A stretch of 64,000 nt of DNA. Source: Zobellia laminariae. Lineage in GTDB: Bacteria; Bacteroidota; Bacteroidia; Flavobacteriales; Flavobacteriaceae. A program made the position numbers and the translations under genes. Shown here in pieces: positions 43,213 to 53,383 of this stretch (positions are counted from its first letter, which is position 1; every line of letters starts with the position of its first letter). The stretch is from positions 620,001 to 684,000 of the forward strand of contig NZ_RCNS01000003.1 in the NCBI RefSeq assembly GCF_009725995.1, read 5' to 3'. The notes beneath the pieces are model-generated. The model did not search any database. It saw only the letters and a list, made by a program, of their open reading frames with translations, and was not told the origin of the DNA.

Positions 43213-43966
43213 AAAAGCATATAGCATTAGTGTTGAAAATCTGACCAAAAAATTCGATGATTTTGTGGCTGTGGATAAAATTACATTCGATGTAAAAAAA
43301 GGCGAAATATTCGGCTTTTTAGGAGCTAACGGAGCAGGTAAAACAACTGCTATGCGTATGCTCATTGGGGTATTAGAACCTACTAGTGGTAAAGGCGAAG
43401 TAGCGGGCTTTGATATCTTTAAAAACTCTAGAAAGCTCAAAAAACACATTGGCTATATGAGCCAAAAATTCTCTTTATATGATGATTTAACAGCAAAAGA
43501 GAACATGCGTTTTTTTGGTGGAATATACGGTCTTACTAATAAAGAAATTCGCAATCGCACCAAAGAATTATTAACCCATTTTGGGATGGAACATATTGAA
43601 AAAGAACGCGTAAGCTCCTTACCCTTGGGTTGGAAGCAAAAACTAGCGTTCTGTACTGCTTTGATGCACAAACCCGATGTAGTCTTTTTGGATGAACCTA
43701 CTAGTGGCGTTGACCCATCTATAAGAAGGCAGTTTTGGGAAATGATCTATGAAACTGCAGAAGGTGGTGTAACTGTTTTAGTAACTACCCATAATATGGA
43801 TGAAGCCGAGTATTGTCATCGAATCTCAATGATGGTCGCCGGAAAAATGATTACAGTAGATACGCCCCAAAATTTAAAAGATAAATATAAGCTTGAAACA
43901 ATGGGAGAAGTATTTCTCCATTTGGCAAGAGGTTACGAAAAAGAACATGCAATTACTGCGAGCTAA
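43199..43966 (+). CDS. ABC-2 exporter ATPase, second copy
   Basis: The start is set at 43199 (MSQPEKAYSISVENL, 255 residues); an ATG at 43157 would add 14 residues overlapping the upstream coding end. Walker A is GANGAGKTT, the Q-loop GYMSQKFSLYDDLT, the signature region LPLGWKQK (in place of LSGGQ), Walker B VVFLDEPTSGVDP and the switch THNMDEA. Here the switch His is kept but the signature is degenerate, complementary to the partner ATPase with LSGGM but no His. The two would form an asymmetric heterodimer with one complete site. Confidence 0.92.
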   Translation: MSQPEKAYSISVENLTKKFDDFVAVDKITFDVKKGEIFGFLGANGAGKTTAMRMLIGVLEPTSGKGEVAGFDIFKNSRKLKKHIGYMSQKFSLYDDLTAKENMRFFGGIYGLTNKEIRNRTKELLTHFGMEHIEKERVSSLPLGWKQKLAFCTALMHKPDVVFLDEPTSGVDPSIRRQFWEMIYETAEGGVTVLVTTHNMDEAEYCHRISMMVAGKMITVDTPQNLKDKYKLETMGEVFLHLARGYEKEHAITAS

Positions 43967-44000
43967 CTGGCTTAAGTCATTGAAGTTATAAAAAAGCAAA

Positions 44001-45116
44001 ATGAAAAATTTCAAGATATTCAAAGGACTTGTTCGTAAAGAGTTTCTCCATATCCTAAGAGATTGGCGCTCCTTAACGATGCTATTGGGCATACCCATAG
44101 TATTGGTTCTGCTATTTGGTTCTGTAATGACCATGGAAATCAAAGATGCTAATATTGCGGTTGTAGATCATGCCAAGGACCATGATTCAAAAGAATTAAT
44201 CAATTTAATAAGCACTTCTGAATTTTTTAAATTGGTAAAATACCTAGATACTTCTGATGAAATTGATGAAGAATTTAAAAAAGGTACCATTCGTATGGCC
44301 TTTGTTTTTGATAAAGACTTTGGCTATAAACTACACCACGAAGGACATGCACAGATACAGTTAATTGCTGATGGATCCAAGATATTGACCTCCCCTAGCC
44401 TTATCTCATATGGTAAAATTATAATCAATAAACATATTGCAAGTAAAAACCCGCCAAGCAGAGCCGGATACTACATTATACCCACAGTGCGTATGATGTA
44501 CAACAAGAATCTTAATGGTAGGTATATGACCGTACCTGGTATTATGTCTACCGTGATTTTACTGGTAGGGGCTTTGATGACTTCGTTATCAATTACCAAA
44601 GAAAAAGAATTAGGTACTATGGAGTTACTGTTAAGTACCCCCATAAATAGATTTCTGATCATGTTTGCTAAAATAGTGCCCTATCTAATAACCTCTTTTA
44701 TTAGTGCATTATCTATTATTTGGGCAGCAAAATATGTGTTTGAGGTACCTGTTTCAGGGAGTATGGGACTTTTACTATTGAATACTGTTCTCTACATTCT
44801 TACAGCTCTTGCCTTGGGTTTGTTGATTTCTACTTTCGCAAATTCTCAGCTAACAGCTATGATGATTACTATGACCTTATTGATGCTGCCCACAGAAGTT
44901 TTATCGGGAATGACTTTCCCTACAGATAGTCTTCCTGTGGTGTTACAATGGTTAGGGAAATTACTGCCTTCCACTTGGTTTAATATTATAAGTAAAGGTA
45001 TCCTGCTACAAGGCGCTAAGGGCGGTAGTCTTTTCTTTGAAACAACCATCCTCGTAGTCATGGTAATGGTGTTTTATTTCTGGAGTGTTATACGGTTTAA
45101 ACCAAGACTCCAATAA
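44001..45116 (+). CDS. ABC-2 type exporter permease, first copy
   Basis: The 371-residue permease has one N-terminal helix (about 28-46), an extracytoplasmic domain (about 50-175) and five C-terminal helices. The segment KEKELGTMELLLSTPI is the ABC-2 signature of the YhhJ/YbhS kind, and the re-entrant turn PTEVLSGMTFP is present. It is paired with the following permease, 25 bp away. Together they form the membrane channel of the exporter. Confidence 0.92.
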   Translation: MKNFKIFKGLVRKEFLHILRDWRSLTMLLGIPIVLVLLFGSVMTMEIKDANIAVVDHAKDHDSKELINLISTSEFFKLVKYLDTSDEIDEEFKKGTIRMAFVFDKDFGYKLHHEGHAQIQLIADGSKILTSPSLISYGKIIINKHIASKNPPSRAGYYIIPTVRMMYNKNLNGRYMTVPGIMSTVILLVGALMTSLSITKEKELGTMELLLSTPINRFLIMFAKIVPYLITSFISALSIIWAAKYVFEVPVSGSMGLLLLNTVLYILTALALGLLISTFANSQLTAMMITMTLLMLPTEVLSGMTFPTDSLPVVLQWLGKLLPSTWFNIISKGILLQGAKGGSLFFETTILVVMVMVFYFWSVIRFKPRLQ

Positions 45117-45141
45117 GAATTAACAGTTAAAATAAAGAGAG

Positions 45142-46257
45142 ATGCGTATCATAAGATTCATCATCGTTAAAGAATTTATCCAGATTTTCCGGAATCCACT
45201 GTTGGTACTCATTATTTTGTCTCAACCTTTCATACAGGTTCTTCTATTGGGTACAGCTGGGGGTGATATTAATTATGCCAGTGTTTATGTAGTAGATGAG
45301 GATTTATCTTCTACCTCTAGAGAGATTATTTCTAAAATGGAGGGTTCAGATTTCTTTGATATCAGAGGGGCTGCTCTAACTATGGATGAAGCCTATAAAG
45401 TAATGGAGTACAAAAACATTAATCTGATTGTACATTTTCCTCCAAATTTCGAAAAAAAACTAATCAAAGAACATAGCAGTAAAGTGCAGTTAGTCACTAA
45501 TGCTATTGATGCTATTACCGCCAGTCTTACCTATGCGTACTCCAGCGAAATTATAGGCGCTGTAAATAAAGATGTAGCTATAAAATGGGGCAGTAAAAGC
45601 CTATCAAATAAAGCATCAACAGTTAGTATTCCCTATTCTTACTGGTATAATAGAGCGCTAATTAGTCAGTATATCATGGTGCCAGCTATGTGCGTAGCAA
45701 TGGTTGTTATGATAACAATTCTATTGTCAGGAATGAATATCGTAAAGGAAAAAGAAATAGGCACCATGGAACAATTGAATGTGACTCCCATGAGAAAGAC
45801 TCATTTTATTATGGGAAAAATTATTCCGGTTTGGATTATTAACATTGTTCTTCTTGCCATTGGTTTAATTTTAAGTAGCCTTGTATTTCACGTACCTGTA
45901 GTAGGAAGTCTGTGGCTTGTTTTCTTTTTATCCGGTGTTGTAATGTTCCTGCTTCTGGCGGTAGGCGTATTAATCTCGGTAATTTCCAATACCCAACAAC
46001 AAGCTATGTTCTTCACCTTTTTTATTATCATGATATTTGTAATTTTTGGTGATTTTATAACACCTATTGACAATATGCCCGCATGGGGTAAAGCAATGGC
46101 TGATTTAAACCCACAAGCCTACTATTCACGAATGATTCACTTGGTAATTACTAAAGGTAGTGGCATAAAGGATATCTTACCTGATCTACTAAAAGTATCT
46201 GGTTTAACCTTTGCTACTCTAGCCGTTTCACTATGGATTTTTAATAAAAAAGACTAG
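45142..46257 (+). CDS. ABC-2 type exporter permease, second copy
   Basis: This 371-residue paralogue of the preceding gene has the same length, the same topology, and KEKEIGTMEQLNVTPM as ABC-2 signature with FGDFITPIDNMP near the last loop. It is the last gene of the operon; transcription ends at the bidirectional hairpin 46334-46379, shared with the convergent ATPase operon. Confidence 0.92.
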   Translation: MRIIRFIIVKEFIQIFRNPLLVLIILSQPFIQVLLLGTAGGDINYASVYVVDEDLSSTSREIISKMEGSDFFDIRGAALTMDEAYKVMEYKNINLIVHFPPNFEKKLIKEHSSKVQLVTNAIDAITASLTYAYSSEIIGAVNKDVAIKWGSKSLSNKASTVSIPYSYWYNRALISQYIMVPAMCVAMVVMITILLSGMNIVKEKEIGTMEQLNVTPMRKTHFIMGKIIPVWIINIVLLAIGLILSSLVFHVPVVGSLWLVFFLSGVVMFLLLAVGVLISVISNTQQQAMFFTFFIIMIFVIFGDFITPIDNMPAWGKAMADLNPQAYYSRMIHLVITKGSGIKDILPDLLKVSGLTFATLAVSLWIFNKKD

Positions 46258-46333
46258 AAAAGGTAACGGTAAATTTATACTCCACCCCTATTATACCGGA
46301 AAAGTCTCTAGCTGAAATTGAAATTATAGATGC

Positions 46334-46379
46334 AAAAAAATACGGCTATCGTAAGTTACAATAGCCGTAATTTTTTTTT
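46334..46379. terminator. Bidirectional terminator between the exporter and N-ATPase operons
   Basis: A 9-bp stem (TACGGCTAT / ATAGCCGTA) has an 11-nt loop, seven A on the left and nine T on the right, so it serves both converging units. Confidence 0.88.
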
Positions 46380-46404
46380 AAAACTTAATAGAAGAGTTTA
46401 ACTC

Positions 46405-47295
46405 TTAATCATTCTTTAAGGCCGTAAAACCAGAGACCACATCAAAAAGCTCTTCGTCTATGGAACTTTGTCTTAAACGATGGTAGGTATGCCCTATATC
46501 ATCCAGCAATTCTTCAATATTCTTTTCTGCACGTTGCATAGCATTCAACCTACTTAAGTTTTCACTAGCTAACGATTCCGTACAGGTCTTATAAAGCGTA
46601 ACAAAGAGATATTCTCTAATTAAACGACGTATAAGCTTACTACTATCACCAATAACTTCAGGTTGTTTTTGAGTAGGCCATTTTAGCTGTGCTTTTTCTT
46701 GGCGCCATTCTGCATCTAGGGGAAATAATCGTAATTTTTCTTGTTCGTAGGACCCTTCGTTTACCAAGTGGTTATGGAAAAGATAATACTCATCTACGTT
46801 TCCGTTTTGCCGGTTTTCCTCTACCTGTAATAAAATTGAACCTATAAGTGCGGTAATGGCATTTATAGAATTTGGAAGGTTAAATTCTTTGGTCACGGTC
46901 AGTCCCATATCCGCGAGTAATAAAGGTACCCGGACACCAACGGTCCAGATTTCCAATTTACCTCTGTGAGTAGATAAAGACTCTTGGACGTATTGCGAAA
47001 GGGAGTCATTAAATTGCCCAACAAAACCTTGGTCCGATCCAAAAACAATAGCGCAAATAGATTTTTCGCCTTTACTATTGTTCTCGTTCTCTCTAACATC
47101 TTGGTTGTCCAAACCAATATCTTTTAAATAGGCTACAAGCCCTAAAGACACATTGGTCCAATAATCATCCAATGATTCCATGGCCCTTTCATATTGGCCA
47201 ATATTAGCTGCTGCCATGGCCTTCATAGTTCGTACTATGGAGTTTAGCTCTTTGGCTCCGGTAATCTGTCTTGTTAAGCTTTCCAGCGAATCCAT
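46405..47295 (-). CDS. atpG: N-type ATPase gamma subunit
   Basis: The 296-residue central-stalk subunit has the N-terminal helix LTRQITGAKELNSIVRTMKAMAAANI, seen here in its RQITGAKEL and RTMKAMAA parts, and the C-terminal helix SRLNAMQRAEKNIEELLDD. The middle domain is divergent from housekeeping F-type gamma, as in N-ATPases. It is the last gene of the operon atpDCQRBEFAG. It rotates inside the alpha3-beta3 head and links it to the c-ring. Confidence 0.92.
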   Translation of the reverse strand: MDSLESLTRQITGAKELNSIVRTMKAMAAANIGQYERAMESLDDYWTNVSLGLVAYLKDIGLDNQDVRENENNSKGEKSICAIVFGSDQGFVGQFNDSLSQYVQESLSTHRGKLEIWTVGVRVPLLLADMGLTVTKEFNLPNSINAITALIGSILLQVEENRQNGNVDEYYLFHNHLVNEGSYEQEKLRLFPLDAEWRQEKAQLKWPTQKQPEVIGDSSKLIRRLIREYLFVTLYKTCTESLASENLSRLNAMQRAEKNIEELLDDIGHTYHRLRQSSIDEELFDVVSGFTALKND

Positions 47296-47313
47296 GGCTA
47301 TGATTTTTAGTGG

Positions 47314-48843
47314 TTACTCTGCCTTTTGAAATTCCTTGAGTGCAGTTTTTGTAGCCGTTAACATACTTTCTCGGCCTGCATCATCTAACCCTTTATCGGA
47401 ATACAGACTTTTTTGAATAGCTTCTGATAACGTGACTATACTTTTTATCACTGCCTTTTCTGCTTCGCGCATGTTTTCAAGTGAAATCGTATCAAAAAAA
47501 CCTTCGGTCAGCGTTAGAAGTACTCCTATCTGTTCTGCCACGGACAACGGTTGAAGTTCATTCTGTTTAAGAATTTCCCGAATACGTTTACCGTGTTCAA
47601 TAACATTTTTTGTTTCTTCATCTAAATGAGAACCAAAACGGGCAAAAGTCTCCAATTCTTCAAACTGTGAAAATCCAAGTTTTAAATCGCCCGCAATGGC
47701 TCGGTAAGCAGGTAATTGTGCCTTACCACCCACACGAGAAACCGATTTGCCAACCTCAACCGCAGGTAAAATACCTAACTCAAATTGTTTAGGTGATAGG
47801 TAAATCTGCCCATCCGTAATTGAAATTAAATTGGTGGGAATATAAGCCGACATGTTCTGCGCTTCAGTCTCTATTATGGGAAGGGCAGTCAATGATCCGC
47901 CGCCAAGTTCATCGCTTAAATGCGTAGAACGTTCCAATAATCTGGAATGGATATAAAAAATATCACCAGGAAAAGCCTCCCGGCCAGGCGGTCTTTTTAG
48001 TAAAAGGGAAAGCTCACGATAGGCTCTGGCATGATTTGTTAAATCATCATATACAATAAGTACATCTTTACCAATTTGCATAAAATATTCAGCAATACTA
48101 GTTGCTGCATAGGGAGCAATATATTGTAATCCTGGAGAATCGTTTCCTTCTGTGACCATAACAATGGTATACTCCATTGCCCCATTCTCTTTTAAATCTG
48201 CAATAACTTTAGCTACGGCAGAAGCCCGTTGCCCAATAGCACAGTAGACACATATAACATCTTTATCTTTTTGATTGACAATAGTATCCAATGCAATGGC
48301 CGTCTTACCTGTTTGGCGGTCGCCTAAAATCAACTCTCTTTGCCCGCGTCCTATTGGGATCAGTGCATCTATAACTTTAATCCCCGTTTGCAAAGGCATG
48401 CTTACCCCAGAGCGATCCATAATAGGTGTAGCGCTCCGCTCTATAGGCAATCTTTTTTCATAGGAAATAGCACCTTTATCATCCATAGGTTCTCCCAAAG
48501 GCCCTATCACTCTTCCAAGGAGTGCTTTGCCTACAGGAACATCCATTACGCGATTTGTGCGTTCTACAAGGTCTCCAGCATCTAAATCCGAATCTTCACC
48601 TAAAAGAATGGCGCCTATTTCGTCTTCTTCAATACTAAAGGCTATACCATACAAATTACCAGGGAATTTTAATAACTCCTCATAACCTACGTTGGGCAAA
48701 CCTGAGACTTTTACCACACCGGCAGAAACACTGGTAACACGGCCTACCTCTTTTGGCGCCAGATTAAACTCGTGCTCTTTTGTATGCTTTGCAAGTTCAT
48801 CAAACGTATCGTTTACCAAACTTTTATAATCTGTTGCGCCCAT
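47314..48843 (-). CDS. atpA: N-type ATPase alpha subunit
   Basis: The 509-residue subunit has Walker A GDRQTGKT (174-181), the barrel start [15 protein letters not shown], an arginine-finger region and [21 protein letters not shown]. It belongs to the alternate alpha lineage of N-ATPases rather than the housekeeping type, judged by the operon order and the divergent partners. It forms the catalytic head with beta. Confidence 0.93.
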   Translation of the reverse strand: MGATDYKSLVNDTFDELAKHTKEHEFNLAPKEVGRVTSVSAGVVKVSGLPNVGYEELLKFPGNLYGIAFSIEEDEIGAILLGEDSDLDAGDLVERTNRVMDVPVGKALLGRVIGPLGEPMDDKGAISYEKRLPIERSATPIMDRSGVSMPLQTGIKVIDALIPIGRGQRELILGDRQTGKTAIALDTIVNQKDKDVICVYCAIGQRASAVAKVIADLKENGAMEYTIVMVTEGNDSPGLQYIAPYAATSIAEYFMQIGKDVLIVYDDLTNHARAYRELSLLLKRPPGREAFPGDIFYIHSRLLERSTHLSDELGGGSLTALPIIETEAQNMSAYIPTNLISITDGQIYLSPKQFELGILPAVEVGKSVSRVGGKAQLPAYRAIAGDLKLGFSQFEELETFARFGSHLDEETKNVIEHGKRIREILKQNELQPLSVAEQIGVLLTLTEGFFDTISLENMREAEKAVIKSIVTLSEAIQKSLYSDKGLDDAGRESMLTATKTALKEFQKAE

Positions 48844-48859
48844 GTCATTTCATTTTCGA

Positions 48860-49630
48860 TTATTCTTTCGTGTCCATTTCAACCTTTTTACCGGCTTCAA
48901 CATCTTCTTCAAGAGATTTTAAATAGTCCGTAACACTCCAAGATAGTTTGTACCCATTGGTTAAAATCTCAATACCATTTATCAATTCTGGCCTGGTTTT
49001 AAACTCGTAGGTATTCTCTGTTTTCAACAACCCATTTATTGTTTTTTGTATAACACCTTGCTGATTGGCGGAAAGGGCAAAAGCACTTTGTACCAATATG
49101 GGCTTACCTCCTTTTAGAGCCTCAGAAAATTTTGCTTTCTCATTGGCTTGTAGTTCATTTATTCTTTTCAAAAAGACTTCTACGGTCTGCCCCTCTAAGC
49201 TAACAGATGAGAGATCTGTTAATGTTTTTCTTGCCATGTCAAGAACCTCATCTTTTAACCTTTTAGCCATGTTATTATTTTTATTAGCTTGATCTTCAGC
49301 AAAAGCTTTTTCTAATCTATCCTTGAGTTCATTAGCTTCATTCCTTGCATTTTCTTTAAGCTTATCTCCTTCGGATTTGGCTTCTGCAGCGGCCTTTTGC
49401 ATTAATTCATCCCTTTCTTTATTGAAAATTTCATTTTTATGGTTGAATTCATCCTTAGCTTTTGCTGCCTCTTTTTTCTGAGATTCGGCATCCAAGAGTT
49501 TGTTCTTTATATTAGTTTCCCGTTCATCTATTGAAGATAAAATAGGTTGATAAAGAAATCGTTTCAATAACCACATTAACACCAAAAAATTGATGATTTG
49601 AGCTATTACGGTAAACCAGTCGATTTTCAT
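48860..49630 (-). CDS. atpF: N-type ATPase b subunit with delta-like C-terminus
   Basis: The 256-residue subunit is about 100 longer than a standard b. It has an N-terminal membrane helix (about 5-22), a long charged coiled-coil (about 30-140), then a globular end (about 170-245) with VQSAFALSANQQGVI and RPELINGIEILTNGYKLSWSV. The latter resembles the C-terminal domain of subunit delta (x-P-x-L-I-G-G-x-x-I-x-x-G-D...S-V). The operon has no separate delta gene, so this appears to be a b-delta fusion doing both stator jobs. Confidence 0.88.
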   Translation of the reverse strand: MKIDWFTVIAQIINFLVLMWLLKRFLYQPILSSIDERETNIKNKLLDAESQKKEAAKAKDEFNHKNEIFNKERDELMQKAAAEAKSEGDKLKENARNEANELKDRLEKAFAEDQANKNNNMAKRLKDEVLDMARKTLTDLSSVSLEGQTVEVFLKRINELQANEKAKFSEALKGGKPILVQSAFALSANQQGVIQKTINGLLKTENTYEFKTRPELINGIEILTNGYKLSWSVTDYLKSLEEDVEAGKKVEMDTKE

Positions 49631-49637
49631 TTTTTAA

Positions 49638-49907
49638 TTATTTAGCGATGAAATAATTCCAGAAAGGATTGGCAAAAATCAAAATCATTGAAATCACAAA
49701 ACAATAGATTGCCAATGATTCTAACATCGCCAGCCCCACAAAGAGGGTACGTGTAACCGTCTGACTTGCATCTGGCTGTTGGGCCATTGAACTTAAAGCG
49801 GTTGAAATAGATTTACCCTGACCTAAAGCAGGTATCATACAGCCAATTCCTGTTGTTATTCCGGCTGTAATGATAGAGACCATTGCGATTATTGTAGCAT
49901 TATCCAT
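49638..49907 (-). CDS. atpE: N-type ATPase c subunit, Na+-type ligands
   Basis: This 89-residue two-helix hairpin is a rotor-ring subunit. Helix 1 has G-x-G-x5-PALGQ30-G-K, the polar loop is A-Q-Q-P-D-A, and helix 2 has E63-S64-L65 in AMLESLAIY. Gln and Glu-Ser match the Na+ ligands Q32, E65 and S66 of the Ilyobacter c-ring, while the neighbouring Thr is Leu. This supports Na+ rather than H+ translocation, as proposed for N-ATPases. Length and hairpin topology are normal. Confidence 0.93.
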   Translation of the reverse strand: MDNATIIAMVSIITAGITTGIGCMIPALGQGKSISTALSSMAQQPDASQTVTRTLFVGLAMLESLAIYCFVISMILIFANPFWNYFIAK

Positions 49908-49980
49908 AATATTAAATTTTGATGTTATACCAATTTTTAGTTTGAAATTAAATTTAAAAAAGGGGTTTCTTCCTTTTGTA

Positions 49981-50706
49981 TTAAGCTTCTATTACTGTTT
50001 GAGATTTATGCTTTATTCTTTTGTTTTTAGTCTTCTTTTTTTCTGATTCTTCAGTTGCTGCGGCAATGTATACCGTTGCCAAAATGCTAAATATATATGC
50101 TTGTATAACACCTGTAATAAGTCCTAAAACAGTCATTAAAACCGGAAAAAACAAAGGGGCAATACTCAAGAGAATAGTAACAATTAGACCACCACTCATA
50201 ATATTACCAAAGAGACGCACCGCCAATGCCAACGTACGTGATATTTCACTTATAATATTAAAGGGAAGCATGATGAACGTGGGCTCTATAAATGTTTTCA
50301 AATATTGTAAAACACCGTTTTCTGCAATGCCAAAAATAGGCGTTGCCAGAAAGACACAAATGGCCAAAGCTGCTGTTGTAGACAATGAACTAGTAGGAGG
50401 TTCATAACCTGGAAAAATAATACACAAATTGGCAAAAGCTATAAAAATGAACAGTGTTCCTATAAAGCCCAAAAACTTCTCAGATTTCTTAAGTCCAACT
50501 TCTTTTATCTGTTCATTCATACCGGTTACCAGCATTTCTAAAATGCATTGCCACCGCGATATCTTTAAATCGGTACGGAGTTTTCTGGTTATCAAAATGG
50601 ACACAAGCACCAATACAAACATTAATACCCAAGTGGTAACCAATGTAAGATTGATGGTGATAAAGCCATTATGCCAAAAAATCGTTTCGTCAGGACTGAG
50701 TTCCAT
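49981..50706 (-). CDS. atpB: N-type ATPase a subunit
   Basis: The 241-residue subunit has about six helices. The stator-channel helix contains RTLALAVRLFGNIMSGG, with the invariant Arg (RLFGN) facing the c-ring. The C-terminus has a Lys/Thr-rich tail (KKKTKNKRIKHKSQ) that is unusual. Its short N-terminus and position after atpR fit N-ATPase a subunits. Confidence 0.93.
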   Translation of the reverse strand: MELSPDETIFWHNGFITINLTLVTTWVLMFVLVLVSILITRKLRTDLKISRWQCILEMLVTGMNEQIKEVGLKKSEKFLGFIGTLFIFIAFANLCIIFPGYEPPTSSLSTTAALAICVFLATPIFGIAENGVLQYLKTFIEPTFIMLPFNIISEISRTLALAVRLFGNIMSGGLIVTILLSIAPLFFPVLMTVLGLITGVIQAYIFSILATVYIAAATEESEKKKTKNKRIKHKSQTVIEA

Positions 50707-50707
50707 T

Positions 50708-51010
50708 TTAATACTCTTTTTCTAGTTCTATTGGTTTCATCTCTTTGGTTTTGGTCATACGAATCACAATAAATCGGGCGCTTATAAAACCCAAGAGGCA
50801 AATCAACATATACTTAAAATTGTTTTGGCCCATGTAATAGAAACCCAAAAGGGTAAGCCCCACCCTTGTGAACAAACTTCCCAAATACCATAATACCGGC
50901 TTTGGGGAGGATAACATCTTCTTTGAAGTAAACCATAGCCCTCCAAAAAATAGAAAGCCTAAGCAAGAGCCGCCAAATAGAACCATTAAGGTCATTACTA
51001 AATCATTCAT
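50708..51010 (-). CDS. atpR: N-ATPase-specific membrane subunit AtpR
   Basis: The 100-residue protein has three hydrophobic segments with conserved-looking Arg residues in LFTRVGLTLLGF and ISARFIVIRM. AtpR is found only in N-ATPase operons and is proposed to contact the c-ring glutamate or assist its assembly. Its 5' end overlaps atpQ by 8 bp, and its stop is next to the atpB start. Identification rests on operon position, length and Arg pattern. Confidence 0.88.
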   Translation of the reverse strand: MNDLVMTLMVLFGGSCLGFLFFGGLWFTSKKMLSSPKPVLWYLGSLFTRVGLTLLGFYYMGQNNFKYMLICLLGFISARFIVIRMTKTKEMKPIELEKEY

Positions 51011-51335
51011 CTTTCTTATTTTTATGTTCGTGCATTGATTTGTTTTCTTTGTCTATCCATTGCCAAGCAAGGGCACAACCAACAAACAGCCCCGCTAGCA
51101 ATAAGGTTAGTGTCCAAGAAAAAGTCTGCGGATATCTCTGATCTAACCATACCCCAACAACGGCTCCTAATACGGTTGGTACTGCAACGGACCAACCCAC
51201 CATTCCGAATGTGCCAAAACCTCTCCACTCACTCCTTTTCTCTTCATTTCTGGCATGCAGCATTTGTCTTTCTTTGCTATCCACTTGATCCATGAAGCAT
51301 TTTTCCCTTTTCTTATCCTCCGTATTTTTGCTCAT
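51003..51335 (-). CDS. atpQ: N-ATPase AtpQ (AtpI/AtpZ-like) subunit
   Basis: The 110-residue protein has a charged N-terminal third, then two helices (GMVGWSVAVPTVLGAVVGVWLD in its GWSVAVPTVLGAVVG part, and SWTLTLLLAGLFVGCALAW) with a conserved LDQRYP turn, as in AtpI/AtpZ proteins. The tail is Lys/His-rich. It probably helps assemble the c-ring or carries Mg2+. Overlaps by 4 bp with atpC and 8 bp with atpR show tight coupling. Confidence 0.88.
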   Translation of the reverse strand: MSKNTEDKKREKCFMDQVDSKERQMLHARNEEKRSEWRGFGTFGMVGWSVAVPTVLGAVVGVWLDQRYPQTFSWTLTLLLAGLFVGCALAWQWIDKENKSMHEHKNKKDE

Positions 51336-51721
51336 GACTGACGAAGTTTTTTAATCCCATGAATAAATTCACTTTCTAATTTGGCAACGGCCTTCCGTAC
51401 ATCTCTTTCCTCTTCATCTAAATTCACAAACTGACTTTCTACGGCACTTCTAAGTTTTCCTAAATCAGCTCCTGCAATTGCATTTCTAACTGATATCTCT
51501 ACAAATCTGTCTCTCTTTGTGAGTATACCTTCATCCATTGCTACATAATGTTCTTGACCATCTTTTGTTTCATAAGTCAATATGCCAGGTACTAGAGCAG
51601 CTACACAATCTAACCTGTGAGGTAAAAATCCGTATGAACCGGCATTGGTATCTACTGCAATGCGTAGCACTCCAGAGATTTTAAGAAATATCTTAAACGG
51701 AAGTAAAATATGTAACTCCAT
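51332..51721 (-). CDS. atpC: N-type ATPase epsilon subunit
   Basis: The 129-residue subunit has an N-terminal beta-sandwich (LHILLPFKIFLKISGVLRIAV and the LPHRLDCVAALVPGIL region in part) and a C-terminal helical hairpin (EERDVRKAVAKLESEFIHGIKKL). The N-terminal GxxGx motif is divergent (AGSYGFLPHR). It is the second gene in the operon, 17 bp after atpD, and joins gamma to the c-ring. Confidence 0.9.
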   Translation of the reverse strand: MELHILLPFKIFLKISGVLRIAVDTNAGSYGFLPHRLDCVAALVPGILTYETKDGQEHYVAMDEGILTKRDRFVEISVRNAIAGADLGKLRSAVESQFVNLDEEERDVRKAVAKLESEFIHGIKKLRQS

Positions 51722-51738
51722 TATTTTTAGTTCTAGAT

Positions 51739-53275
<1,537 letters not shown>

Positions 53276-53296
53276 TGACGCATTTTTTTTCCTCCA

Positions 53297-53339
53297 TGAC
53301 CTAGGTCATTTTCATTGGCAAGGAAACATCGGAGATTCG
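53297..53339 (+). promoter_or_regulatory. TGAC-CTAG-GTCA operator of the ppsA-glk operon
   Basis: An identical 14-bp dyad is centred at 53302.5, 33 bp (about three helical turns) from the N-ATPase dyad. The -7 position at 53332-53339 reads GAGATTCG, only 4/6, so this promoter may depend more on the activator. Confidence 0.7.
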
Positions 53340-53383
53340 TAGTCTATAATCTTGGCCGGAGACGACCTTTAAAATATATAGCG

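Noticed and set aside
53315..53383. N-terminal extension of PEP synthase beginning at 53315
   Set aside because: It begins inside the promoter region, before the -7 position at 53332. The conserved PEP-synthase N-terminus starts at 53384.
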